A stretch of DNA of 38,178 nt from Bacteroidales bacterium UBA1751 (lineage in GTDB: Bacteria; Bacteroidota; Bacteroidia; Bacteroidales; UBA932): contig DCHN01000037.1 of assembly GCA_002315995.1 (NCBI GenBank), positions 1 to 38,178 on the forward strand, given 5' to 3'. Positions 16,344-24,330 of this stretch are shown piece by piece. The position numbers and the translations under genes are program-made. Each line of letters opens with the position of its first letter. Positions within the stretch are counted from its first letter, which is position 1. The notes below the pieces were generated by a model. That model searched no databases, was not told the DNA's origin, and worked only from the letters and a program-made list of their open reading frames with translations.

Positions 16344-19004
16344 CTATTGCCTATTTTCACTGTTTGAATCCTTTTTTGCTGGCTTGGCATTCTTTACATA
16401 TTTTTCAAGCCAGTTTCCCGTTTCATTGAGCATGTCGAGAATTGTCTCTATGCCAAGATAGCTGTGGCTCTCATACGGCATCTGGAGATATCTTGCAGTA
16501 GCTCCATTGAAAACATATGCCTGATAGAGTCTGTAACTCTGGTCAGGAAATGTGCCCATATTGTTATCCATCTGGCCGTGGATAAGCAGCATGGCATCCT
16601 TCATCTTATGGGCATAATTGAACGGTGACATCTTCTGGTAAAGTTCATTGGCCTTCCAATAATTTCTCCTTTCACTCTGGAATCCGAATGGGGTCAATGA
16701 CCTGTTGTATCCACCGCTGCGAGCCACGCCTGCTTTGAAGAGCCTGGTATGACTTAGAAGGTTGGCTGTCATATAGGCGCCATACGAATGACCTCCTACA
16801 GCAATTCTGTTTCTATCTCCAACCTTTATTGAATCGCATATGAAATCAACTGCAGCCTCAGCGCTCATAATGAGCTGTGGCAGGAATGAATCGTTGGCAA
16901 GGGAGTCCTTATGCTCCGCCACAATGGCCATTGTGAAGTTTTCAAGAACTGCATAGCCTTGTGAAGCCCATATCATTGCAGAGCCGTATGAAGGCTTTAT
17001 ATAGTTGTAGCGTTCCGGCTTGTCAATTTCACACTCGGCCTTGCACTTGTAGTCGTACGGATAGGTCCACATAAAAACAGGAAGCGGCCCATCCTTCTCC
17101 TTGTCATAGCCTACCGGCAGATAGAGATTCGCATGGCATTTCAAACCATCCTTCCTGGTGTAATTGACATATGTGCGGGTCATAAGCTTCTCAACCTGTG
17201 GAGCAGGGTTCCGGAAATGTGTCACCTGCCTTTGTGCAAGCTTCTTGCCGTTAACTGAAGTTTCCCAGATATCCGGAACAACCGTGAACTCCTCACGCGT
17301 TGAGATGAATTTGAGTCTGTTGAAATCAGTAATTCCCTTTAATTTCTCAAGAACAGGCGCCTTGGCCATCCAGAGGTTGGTTATCTTGCAATCCTTCAGG
17401 GTGAGCTTGTCAATGAAGCTCATCTTATCACCCTGGCAGTCTCTTCTATCGCCTCCGGTAAGGTATATGCAACTGTTCTTGGCATCGGTATATACCACAT
17501 CCGCTCCAAAGGAGTTCTTCACCATGTAAGGCTTGCCATATACCGGGAAGTTGCCAAGAGTGTCAACCTCTGTGCTCTGAGTTATTAGCACACGTCTTGA
17601 TGCGGTGTCACAAGGAACAAAGGCAACCAATCTGCGGAACTTCTGTTTCGAAGAGCTCTCCATAAAGAGTGCGAACTTTTCGTTTGACCAGAGTATAGGA
17701 CCGCCTGTCTTGTACTCGGGAGCAAGCACAAGAACCTTGTCACTCTCGAAGTTGAATGGTGCACCGCACTGCCATATCTTTTCTGTAAATCTCTTTTCAG
17801 GCTTATCCTCTTTATTTTTCTCCTTCAGCGGTTTCACGTCTGCAGTATCTTTCACATCCTTAAGGCTCTTCCCCTTTGGAGCTTCATTCTCGGGAGAGTT
17901 TTCACTCTCACTCCAGTAGAGTGTTGCAGGCATATCGGCTCTCCATGCAAATCCAGAAGGAACCGTATTCCCGCGTTTTGCAGAATCTCTCTTTGCATTC
18001 TTGGCATCACGCTTTGCAGCCTCTTTTGCAGCCTCCTCCTTCTGCGAATCCTTCAGCACCTTTACAACCTTTCCCTCCAAGTCCATAATAAATTCTATGC
18101 TTGGGAAGTTGCGGTGAGGCTGTATATATGAATATGGGCGATGCTCCGTTGTTGCAAGGATATAGTTGCAATCGGGAGAGAGCTCCCACTCTCTGAAAAT
18201 GGCCTTTTCTCCTATTTCCCTTACACCCGTTGCATCCTCAATTACAAGCTGCGAAGTGGCCACCCACTCGAAGAGATCAGCATCGTATGGGTTGGAAATA
18301 AGGTCCTGATATGTTCTTATGCTCTTTTTCTTTCCAAGATTCTCCTGAACCACAGGCCATGCGTGAAGTGGTTCCTTTGGCATCTGTCCACAATTCTGTG
18401 GAACACTCTTGTATATTATTCCGCCATTGGCAAGGATGGAGAAAGGGTGTTTCATTACGCAGTTGACTCTTCTTGAAGAGAGTTGTTTTGCCACAATGGT
18501 ATCGTTCTGCGCACCTGAAGATTTTAAGGCAGGCTTTACGACAGGAACATCAAATCCATAAATGTATGCGCCATTATTCTGTTCAACAATGAATGCAACA
18601 CGGCTGCCATCTGCACTCCATACGAAATTCTTGATTTTTGCGTCATCGGGAAGTCCATTCACCGCACTCATTGTGCCGGTTGCAACATCCAATAGATATA
18701 TTGTATTGGCAAAAGACTCTCTTGTTTCACAGAAGTTTGCAGTGTTGATTCTAAGGCCGGCTATTCTCACCTCATTGGCAGCAAGGTCGGCAATAGGCAC
18801 ATACCGGCAGTTCTGCTGCGACACAATGGCCTTGGTAAAATGCGAATTGAAGTGTATCACCGGAAGAGGTGCACTCATTACCAGATCCTCAATGGCCTTG
18901 TCAGGCCTCTTGAATTGAGGGACAACTCCCTCCTCACCCTCTGATACAGCAAAGAGGCTTGCACAGAGCAGGAGAAGTGTCAAAAGAGAGAAAAAGCGTT
19001 TCAT
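16344..19004 (-). CDS. S9 prolyl oligopeptidase-family peptidase, S9D glutamyl endopeptidase-like
   Basis: 886 residues with an Sec signal peptide (MKRFFSLLTLLLLCASLFA). The N-terminal part is a beta-propeller-like region; the C-terminal 250 residues are the alpha/beta-hydrolase domain. Catalytic serine is in GHSYGA (about S740), Asp in GQMDNNMGT and His in YESHSY. The stretch ARSGGYNRSLTPFGFQSE closely resembles plant chloroplast glutamyl endopeptidase (S9D) as I remember it, which suggests cleavage after Glu; specificity is inference. A Lys/Glu/Ala-rich segment at about residues 310-395 looks like a disordered insertion in the propeller. It heads a pair with the M19 dipeptidase, 85 bases downstream of the nuclease gene. 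Confidence 0.85.
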   Translation of the reverse strand: MKRFFSLLTLLLLCASLFAVSEGEEGVVPQFKRPDKAIEDLVMSAPLPVIHFNSHFTKAIVSQQNCRYVPIADLAANEVRIAGLRINTANFCETRESFANTIYLLDVATGTMSAVNGLPDDAKIKNFVWSADGSRVAFIVEQNNGAYIYGFDVPVVKPALKSSGAQNDTIVAKQLSSRRVNCVMKHPFSILANGGIIYKSVPQNCGQMPKEPLHAWPVVQENLGKKKSIRTYQDLISNPYDADLFEWVATSQLVIEDATGVREIGEKAIFREWELSPDCNYILATTEHRPYSYIQPHRNFPSIEFIMDLEGKVVKVLKDSQKEEAAKEAAKRDAKNAKRDSAKRGNTVPSGFAWRADMPATLYWSESENSPENEAPKGKSLKDVKDTADVKPLKEKNKEDKPEKRFTEKIWQCGAPFNFESDKVLVLAPEYKTGGPILWSNEKFALFMESSSKQKFRRLVAFVPCDTASRRVLITQSTEVDTLGNFPVYGKPYMVKNSFGADVVYTDAKNSCIYLTGGDRRDCQGDKMSFIDKLTLKDCKITNLWMAKAPVLEKLKGITDFNRLKFISTREEFTVVPDIWETSVNGKKLAQRQVTHFRNPAPQVEKLMTRTYVNYTRKDGLKCHANLYLPVGYDKEKDGPLPVFMWTYPYDYKCKAECEIDKPERYNYIKPSYGSAMIWASQGYAVLENFTMAIVAEHKDSLANDSFLPQLIMSAEAAVDFICDSIKVGDRNRIAVGGHSYGAYMTANLLSHTRLFKAGVARSGGYNRSLTPFGFQSERRNYWKANELYQKMSPFNYAHKMKDAMLLIHGQMDNNMGTFPDQSYRLYQAYVFNGATARYLQMPYESHSYLGIETILDMLNETGNWLEKYVKNAKPAKKDSNSENRQ

Positions 19005-19089
19005 AAAAAATGTATTACGTTCAAATATTTAATTGTTAATGTCCAATAACCGGCGGCATACCGGCCACAGGCATAGTATGCAAACAACA

Positions 19090-19932
19090 TCAATAGAGTT
19101 CCAGCTCCTTCAGAGGCAAGCCTTTCTTGATGCGGTGAGCTGTTTCCCTATTGAGCTGGTAGAACATCTCTATTCCTGTAACTTCTTCAAGTTCAGTTAC
19201 AGGAAGCGCAAAGTCGCGCATCCTGCTCCCCTTTTCAGCACCTTTGTTCTCCATAAGAAAACCTATGGTCAAATAACTCCCATTATACGGAACAAGTACA
19301 GCCTTGAAGAAGGCATCGGGAACCACAATATGGTTCTCTCCTATTCTGCCATCTTTATTAAGACCTATTACTGGACCGGTTATAACCCATACACGTTCAT
19401 ATTTCTGAGCCCATTTGCGAACCTTCTCCTCCACTCTTTTCCATATTCCGTTGTTCAGCTCAGCCTTCATTGGAGCAATGTTCGATGTATAAAAGCTCTC
19501 GTCACACGCCTTCTGGTTCCATTTCATATCTGCGGCAGGAGCAAGATGTCCACGCACCCACCCCGAGCGTGTATAGTCCTGATGCGTGGCAAGTCTGTAT
19601 TTTTTCAGAACGGCAGAGGGGTCGGGTTGAAAGTTCCGCTGTCTTTGCGAATCGCCCTCCAGTTCACGGTCAACGAGCTCGTATGCCACCCAGTTGGCGA
19701 GCACATAGTCTGGATTGTAACTGAGAGTATATCCAATATGTGTAACAATGATATCCTTGTTCCTCTTCTTGGGAAGTTCGAGTTTGGTTGCACTCTCATC
19801 CCTTGAAGTATTCTCCACCTTCACCAACTTTTCATTTCCGGAGCCGGTATCACCTGATGCTTTTAGAATAAGAAAGGTGGCAATTATTGCCGCAGAGATA
19901 AGTATAGGAAATATGGATTTATTCCGTGACAT
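19090..19932 (-). CDS. DNA/RNA non-specific endonuclease (NUC1 family), membrane-anchored or secreted
   Basis: 280 residues. An N-terminal hydrophobic stretch (residues 5-27) is a signal anchor or uncleaved signal. The beta-beta-alpha-metal nuclease motif reads SGWVRGHLAPAADM, with catalytic His at residue 129, and the metal-binding Asn lies in KAELNNGIW (about 160-161). The later segment WVITGPVI and VPDAFFKAVL fits Serratia nuclease relatives. It probably degrades extracellular nucleic acid for nutrient recovery. The longer reading from 19941 starts at a TTG, so the ATG at 19932 (MSRNKS) is preferred. No immunity gene or toxin-delivery domain is adjacent, which argues against a toxin role. 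Confidence 0.87.
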   Translation of the reverse strand: MSRNKSIFPILISAAIIATFLILKASGDTGSGNEKLVKVENTSRDESATKLELPKKRNKDIIVTHIGYTLSYNPDYVLANWVAYELVDRELEGDSQRQRNFQPDPSAVLKKYRLATHQDYTRSGWVRGHLAPAADMKWNQKACDESFYTSNIAPMKAELNNGIWKRVEEKVRKWAQKYERVWVITGPVIGLNKDGRIGENHIVVPDAFFKAVLVPYNGSYLTIGFLMENKGAEKGSRMRDFALPVTELEEVTGIEMFYQLNRETAHRIKKGLPLKELELY

Positions 19933-19953
19933 TGAATACAACTTTAATCACAA

Positions 19954-19983
19954 CGAAGATACGAATAATTGGGCAACAACAAA
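19954..19983 (-). promoter_or_regulatory. Possible promoter for the NUC1 nuclease gene
   Basis: Minus strand TTTG (19980-19983), 18-base spacer, TATCTTCG (19954-19961; one mismatch). The spacer is a base shorter than usual. The -33 element lies in the T-rich tail of the rpoD terminator, so the same bases may serve both. Confidence 0.4.
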
Positions 19984-20018
19984 AACACAAACCCCGCACC
20001 TGAAAAGGCACGGGGCTT
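19980..20018 (-). terminator. Rho-independent terminator of rpoD
   Basis: On the minus strand a 12-bp stem (20007-20018 with 19989-20000; nine Watson-Crick pairs and three G-T pairs) closes a 6-base loop (20001-20006) and is followed by a T-rich tail (TTTGTGTTTTTG). It lies 66 bases past the rpoD stop. Confidence 0.75.
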
Positions 20019-20083
20019 CAAGTGACTCCCTGTTGAGTCCGTTAAATCATGCAATCTGCCTGAAGGCCTTTGAGAACTCTCTT

Positions 20084-20941
20084 CTACAAATAGCTCTTGA
20101 GGAGTTTGCTTCTTGCGCTATGTCTGAGTCTTCTTATGGCTTTCTCCTTGATTTGTCTTACACGCTCACGTGTAAGTCCAAAATACTCGCCTATCTCCTC
20201 CAGTGTCATCTCCTGGGTTCCAATTCCAAAGAAATACTTCACAATGTCACGCTCACGCTCGGTGAGTGTTGAAAGTGACCTCTCTATTTCCTTGTTTAGA
20301 GACTCGTTTACAAGACCTCTGTCGGCATTTGGTGAATCAGTGTTTGGAAGAACGTCAAGGAGACTGTTCTCTTCGCCCTCAACGAACGGTGCATCTACAG
20401 ATACGTGACGTCCGCTCACGCGAAGTGAATCAACAATCTTCTCCCTTGGAATATCGAGCATCTCAGCCAATTCGTCTGGAGACGGCATTCTCTCATTCTT
20501 CTGTTCAAACTGCGACAGCGCCTTGTTAATTTTGTTCAATGATCCTACCTGATTCAATGGCAACCTTACAATTCTTGACTGCTCTGCCAAAGCCTGAAGA
20601 ATGGACTGGCGAATCCACCATACTGCATACGAGATGAATTTGAATCCCCTTGTCTCATCAAATTTCTCCGCAGCCTTTATTAGTCCGAGATTTCCTTCAT
20701 TAATAAGGTCCGGAAGACTCAATCCCTGATTCTGGTACTGCTTGGCAACTGAAACCACAAACCTCAAGTTTGCTCTTGTAAGTTTGTCCAGCGCCTCCTG
20801 ATCACCCTTTCTTATTCTTTGGGCCAGTTCTACCTCCTCCTCAACCGATATGAGTTCCTCCCTGCCTATTTCCTGCAGGTATTTGTCCAGAGATGCGCTC
20901 TCTCTGTTAGTAATTGATTTAGTAATTTTTAATTGCCTCAT
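20084..20941 (-). CDS. rpoD: Primary sigma factor (sigma-70 family)
   Basis: 285 residues, the short group-1 sigma typical of Bacteroidetes: no long acidic region 1.1. Region 1.2 starts at SLDKYLQEIG, region 2 contains the core-binding and -10 melting segments (NLRFVVSVAKQYQNQG, KFISYAVWWIRQSI), region 3 follows, and region 4.2 carries the helix-turn-helix (MTLEEIGEYFGLTRERVRQI). It should direct RNA polymerase to TTTG/TAnnTTTG promoters, several of which occur in this window, including one upstream of this gene. It is downstream of htrA on the same strand, 75 bases away, and followed by a terminator. Confidence 0.95.
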   Translation of the reverse strand: MRQLKITKSITNRESASLDKYLQEIGREELISVEEEVELAQRIRKGDQEALDKLTRANLRFVVSVAKQYQNQGLSLPDLINEGNLGLIKAAEKFDETRGFKFISYAVWWIRQSILQALAEQSRIVRLPLNQVGSLNKINKALSQFEQKNERMPSPDELAEMLDIPREKIVDSLRVSGRHVSVDAPFVEGEENSLLDVLPNTDSPNADRGLVNESLNKEIERSLSTLTERERDIVKYFFGIGTQEMTLEEIGEYFGLTRERVRQIKEKAIRRLRHSARSKLLKSYL

Positions 20942-20958
20942 GACACAAAATTAGCCAG

Positions 20959-20989
20959 CGAATGTACAATTTTATATCATAAAAACAAA
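20959..20989 (-). promoter_or_regulatory. Promoter of rpoD
   Basis: Minus strand TTTG (20986-20989), exactly 19 bases, then TACATTCG (20959-20966), one mismatch from TAnnTTTG. The ATG follows 17 bases downstream. Together with the terminator at 19980-20018 this makes rpoD a potential monocistronic unit, with readthrough from htrA possible. Confidence 0.65.
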
Positions 20990-21016
20990 ACACATATTAG
21001 TTATTTTAATAATCTT

Positions 21017-22276
21017 TTAGAACAACCCCCAAGGATCCACCTGATAGTACTGGCGCTGCTGCCTCCGCCTCTGATACTGACGCATCATCTCCTCCTCTCT
21101 TGCACGCTCCTTACGCGCCTGTGAATCCATCATAGCGTTAAGATCCATAAGCTGAAGAACCACATTACACTCGACGCTCTTTCCACCTCTTACAACCGAA
21201 ACGGTTACACCATCTCCAGGTCGGTGAATATTGATTCTCTCCTGCAATTCATTTGACGAAGTAACCTTATGCCCATCTACGGCTACTATTACATCATTCA
21301 CCTTGATTCCACCCTTTTGTGCAGCGGAGCCCTCAACTACCTCGGCAACAGCCGCACCCTGTGTGTCATCAGCTATTTTCAGCGCTGCGGCTACGTCACT
21401 GCTCATGGTAACAGTTGAAACCCCCAGTTGCGCCCTCTGAATGGTTCCGTACTGTAGAAGATCAGATACAATCTTCTTCACAAGAGATGATGGCACAGCA
21501 AAGGAGTAGCCGGCAAATGCTCCGGTTGGTGACGCAATTGCCGTATTGATACCCACAAGTTCTCCCTTGAGGTTTACAAGTGCTCCGCCACTGTTTCCTG
21601 GATTAACTGCAGCATCGGTTTGAATATATGATTCTATTTTGAAACCGTTTGCAGCGGCTCCCAGCGTGCGACCCTTGGCACTTACAATTCCTGCGGTAAC
21701 GGTATTGTTCATACTGTAGGGACAACCAATGGCAAGAACCCACTCACCAAGCCTCAATGAATCGGAATCGCCCATAGGAACAACGGGGAGCTCCTTTGAA
21801 TCTATCTTTATAAGGGCTATGTCAGTAATAGGATCGGTTCCAATGACTTTTGCGCTGAAGGATTTCTGGTCATTCAATGTGACCTTGATTTCAGAAGCAC
21901 CCTCAACCACGTGATTATTGGTAACAATATATCCATCAGGGGTAATAATAACGCCGGAGCCGCTGCTCATTGAGCGCTGCGGCTGAATATCATATCCGAA
22001 GAAGTGCTGAAGAAATGACATATTCTGAGGAACTTCAGACCTTTTAGCAACCTGAATGAACACCACAGCATCCACGCTGCTCTCTGCGGCATATACAAAA
22101 TCAGGGGAAGCTGCATAACGCAATGTACTGCCTGCAGCTGAAGAGGTTGAATCATTTGAAAAGCTGAAGAACTTACCGCTCTCAGCTGCTCTCAATGAAG
22201 AGTATCTGCAAATGGCGCCTGAACACAGAACGCTCAATACCACACTTGTTGCAACAATTAATACACTCTTTTTCAT
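21017..22276 (-). CDS. HtrA/DegP-family serine protease, one PDZ domain
   Basis: 419 residues with an N-terminal signal or anchor (MKKSVLIVATSVVLSVLCSG). The trypsin-like domain has the complete triad: H122 in TNNHVVEGA, D152 in ITDIALIK and S229 in NPGNSGGAL. One PDZ domain follows (about 285-375, key part GGIKVNDVIVAVDGHKV). Most Bacteroidetes DegP-like proteins I know are longer with two PDZ domains. The last 30 residues are an Arg/Gln/Glu-rich tail ending in aromatic residues (YYQVDPWGLF). It degrades or refolds misfolded envelope proteins. The ATG at 22276 is chosen because the longer reading opens with TTG. A weak AATATTTG box lies upstream at 22323-22330, with no good partner. Confidence 0.9.
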   Translation of the reverse strand: MKKSVLIVATSVVLSVLCSGAICRYSSLRAAESGKFFSFSNDSTSSAAGSTLRYAASPDFVYAAESSVDAVVFIQVAKRSEVPQNMSFLQHFFGYDIQPQRSMSSGSGVIITPDGYIVTNNHVVEGASEIKVTLNDQKSFSAKVIGTDPITDIALIKIDSKELPVVPMGDSDSLRLGEWVLAIGCPYSMNNTVTAGIVSAKGRTLGAAANGFKIESYIQTDAAVNPGNSGGALVNLKGELVGINTAIASPTGAFAGYSFAVPSSLVKKIVSDLLQYGTIQRAQLGVSTVTMSSDVAAALKIADDTQGAAVAEVVEGSAAQKGGIKVNDVIVAVDGHKVTSSNELQERINIHRPGDGVTVSVVRGGKSVECNVVLQLMDLNAMMDSQARKERAREEEMMRQYQRRRQQRQYYQVDPWGLF

Positions 22277-22376
22277 ACTATTAAAAATTTTTGAAAGTAA
22301 AATTTTCAAACCTGATTTCAGGCAAATATTTTTTATATTTTTATTCGGAAAGTCAAAAAATATGCCACTTTTTTAT

Positions 22377-22384
22377 TACCTTTG
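22377..22384 (+). promoter_or_regulatory. -7 box of the dnaN operon promoter
   Basis: TACCTTTG is a perfect TAnnTTTG match, 37 bases before the dnaN ATG. No TTTG is found 19-21 bases upstream; the preceding sequence is an AT-rich tract that may compensate. The gap 22277-22421 is otherwise AT-rich and has no gene. Confidence 0.55.
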
Positions 22385-22421
22385 CTAGGTTAGAAAATAG
22401 AAAAACCAATAATTACTCAAT

Positions 22422-23543
22422 ATGAAGTTCATAGTTTCAAGTACAGATCTGTTGCAGTTGCTTTTGTCAGCATCAAAAGTCATTGCATCAAAGAACTCCC
22501 TTCCAATACTGGACAATTTTCTTTTTTATCTGGAAGGCGGAAAACTGACGGTTACAGCTTCTGATATGGAAACGACTTTTAAGTCGTCAATTGACATTGA
22601 AGAAATAGCGCAAGAGGGGGAGATTGCTGTACCTGCAAAACTTCTTACCGACGCAATAAAGGAGCTGCCCACACAGCCAATTGAATTCTCCACAAACGAA
22701 GAGAAGAAGATTGCCAACATAGTATGGCAGAGCGGAAATGCGCAAATCCCATTCCTTCCAGCCGATGAGTACCCCGTTGCTCCCGGTATAAAGGATCCAA
22801 TCTCCATACAGATGCCTGCGAGCGTACTCGCAAATGGAATCAACTGCACAATATATGCTACTGCAGATGAGGAACTCCGTCCTGTGATGAACGGTATCTT
22901 CTTTGACATAACAACCGACAACACAACTTTTGTTGCATCAAACGCTCACAAACTCGTATGCTTTAAAAGGAACGACATCAAACATTCAGAGAATGTTTCA
23001 TTCATACTTCCCAAGAAACCGGCAAATATTCTCAGGTCGGCTCTGACAAGAATGGGTGATGAAATGGTTGATATCTCCTTCGATTCAAAGAACGCACGTT
23101 TTTCCTACGAGGGTACAACAATAATGTGCAGACTCATAGAGGGAGCATTTCCAGCATATAGAACCGTTATTCCAAAGAACAATACCAATGTGGTCTCTGT
23201 TTCAAGAGCTGAACTGCTCAATGCGGCCAAGCGTGTTGCCGTTTGCTCAAGTCAGTCAACCTCACAGATCACCTTCCGCCTGAGCATGAACAGAATTGAG
23301 ATTTCAGCCCAGGATATTGACTTTTCAACAAGTGCAAAAGAGACCATTCTCTGCAACTACGAAGGCAGCCCTATGGAGATCAGTTTCAAGGCAACCTTCC
23401 TTATGGAAATTCTCTCATCACTTCCTTATGAAGATATATGCATCAAACTTGCCGATGCAACCAGAGCCGCACTTATAGAGCCTGCTGTTGAGGATGATGA
23501 GAACCAGAGCATCTGCGCACTTCTTATGCCAATGAGAATTTAA
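22422..23543 (+). CDS. dnaN: DNA polymerase III beta subunit (sliding clamp)
   Basis: 373 residues in the three-domain clamp arrangement. Recognisable parts are the N-terminal MKFIVSSTDLLQLLLSASKVI, the domain-1 region SLPILDNFLFYL, the central RPVMNGIFFDI and the C-terminal ALLMPMRI, which is the usual hydrophobic end next to the protein-binding cleft. The dimeric clamp holds the replicase on DNA and recruits repair polymerases. It is the first gene of a compact five-gene run, and a 3'-5' exonuclease gene begins only 16 bases after its stop. Confidence 0.96.
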   Translation: MKFIVSSTDLLQLLLSASKVIASKNSLPILDNFLFYLEGGKLTVTASDMETTFKSSIDIEEIAQEGEIAVPAKLLTDAIKELPTQPIEFSTNEEKKIANIVWQSGNAQIPFLPADEYPVAPGIKDPISIQMPASVLANGINCTIYATADEELRPVMNGIFFDITTDNTTFVASNAHKLVCFKRNDIKHSENVSFILPKKPANILRSALTRMGDEMVDISFDSKNARFSYEGTTIMCRLIEGAFPAYRTVIPKNNTNVVSVSRAELLNAAKRVAVCSSQSTSQITFRLSMNRIEISAQDIDFSTSAKETILCNYEGSPMEISFKATFLMEILSSLPYEDICIKLADATRAALIEPAVEDDENQSICALLMPMRI

Positions 23544-23546
23544 TTC

Positions 23547-23558
23547 GGGAGGAGGGGG
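23547..23558 (+). promoter_or_regulatory. Unusually strong Shine-Dalgarno-like sequence
   Basis: A purine run GGGAGGAGGGGG ends one base before the ATG at 23560, and contains AGGAGG with a short 4-base gap. Most starts in this window have no such element, as expected for Bacteroidetes, so this one stands out. Confidence 0.45.
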
Positions 23559-23559
23559 T

Positions 23560-24330
23560 ATGGAGCTCAATTTAAAAAATCCAATTGTCTTTTTTGACAT
23601 TGAGAGCACAGGCCTTGACATAGCAAAAGACCGCATAGTTGAAATCTGCGCAGTAAAAATCATGCCCGACGGACGTGAAGAGGTTAAGACACGCAGAATC
23701 AATCCAACAATTCCAATCTCTCCTGAGGCACAGGCCGTACACGGCATATCCGATGAGGACGTAAAAGATTGTCCTGTATTCAAGCAAATAGCCAAGAGTC
23801 TTGCCAACTGGATGGAGGGGTGTGACATTGGAGGATACAACTCAATAAAATTCGACATTCCACTTCTTGCTGAGGAGTTTCTGAGGGCTGAAGTTGATTT
23901 TGACTTCCGCAAGCGCAAACTTGTTGATGTGCAGAATATATTCCACAAGATGGAGCAGCGCACACTGAGTGCTGCATATAAATTCTACTGCCAGAAAGAC
24001 CTTGAGAACGCCCACAGCGCAGAGGCTGACACCATTGCCACATACGAGGTTCTCAAAGCTCAGCTCGACAAATATCCTGAAACACTGAAGAACGACATAG
24101 GATTTCTTGCTGACTTTTCTCTTAAAAGCCGCAATCTTGACTATGCAGGAAGAATTGTGCTCAACGACAAGGATATCCCTATTATTAACTTTGGAAAGCA
24201 CAAGGGCAGAGCGGTTGAAACAGTTCTCAAGGAGGAGCCTAGCTATTACGCCTGGATAATGCAGGGAGATTTCACCCTTGATACAAAAAAGGTTCTTACA
24301 GAAATAAAGATAAAGATGCTCCAGAGATGA
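23560..24330 (+). CDS. DnaQ-like 3'-5' exonuclease (DNA polymerase III epsilon family)
   Basis: 256 residues. The DEDDh exonuclease fold is complete: FDIESTG (D13, E15), GYNSIKFDIPLL with its Asp, and the His/Asp pair in NAHSAEADT. The C-terminal segment FGKHKGRAVETVLKEEPSYYAWIMQGDF resembles the C-terminal domain of exodeoxyribonuclease X-type proteins, a short accessory fold. It could be the proofreading subunit or a repair exonuclease; Bacteroidetes PolC-like alternatives are not visible in this window. The stop overlaps the next start (ATGA), so the two are translationally coupled. It is 16 bases after dnaN and preceded by a strong ribosome-binding sequence. Confidence 0.9.
   Translation: MELNLKNPIVFFDIESTGLDIAKDRIVEICAVKIMPDGREEVKTRRINPTIPISPEAQAVHGISDEDVKDCPVFKQIAKSLANWMEGCDIGGYNSIKFDIPLLAEEFLRAEVDFDFRKRKLVDVQNIFHKMEQRTLSAAYKFYCQKDLENAHSAEADTIATYEVLKAQLDKYPETLKNDIGFLADFSLKSRNLDYAGRIVLNDKDIPIINFGKHKGRAVETVLKEEPSYYAWIMQGDFTLDTKKVLTEIKIKMLQR

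Noticed and set aside
19090..19932. NUC1 nuclease as a toxin of an antibacterial or defence system
   Set aside because: No immunity gene, delivery domain or defence partner nearby; a secreted nutritional nuclease is simpler.
22277..22309. Longer start for htrA, and similarly 19933-19941 for the nuclease
   Set aside because: Both extensions begin with TTG, while an ATG directly followed by a signal sequence is available.
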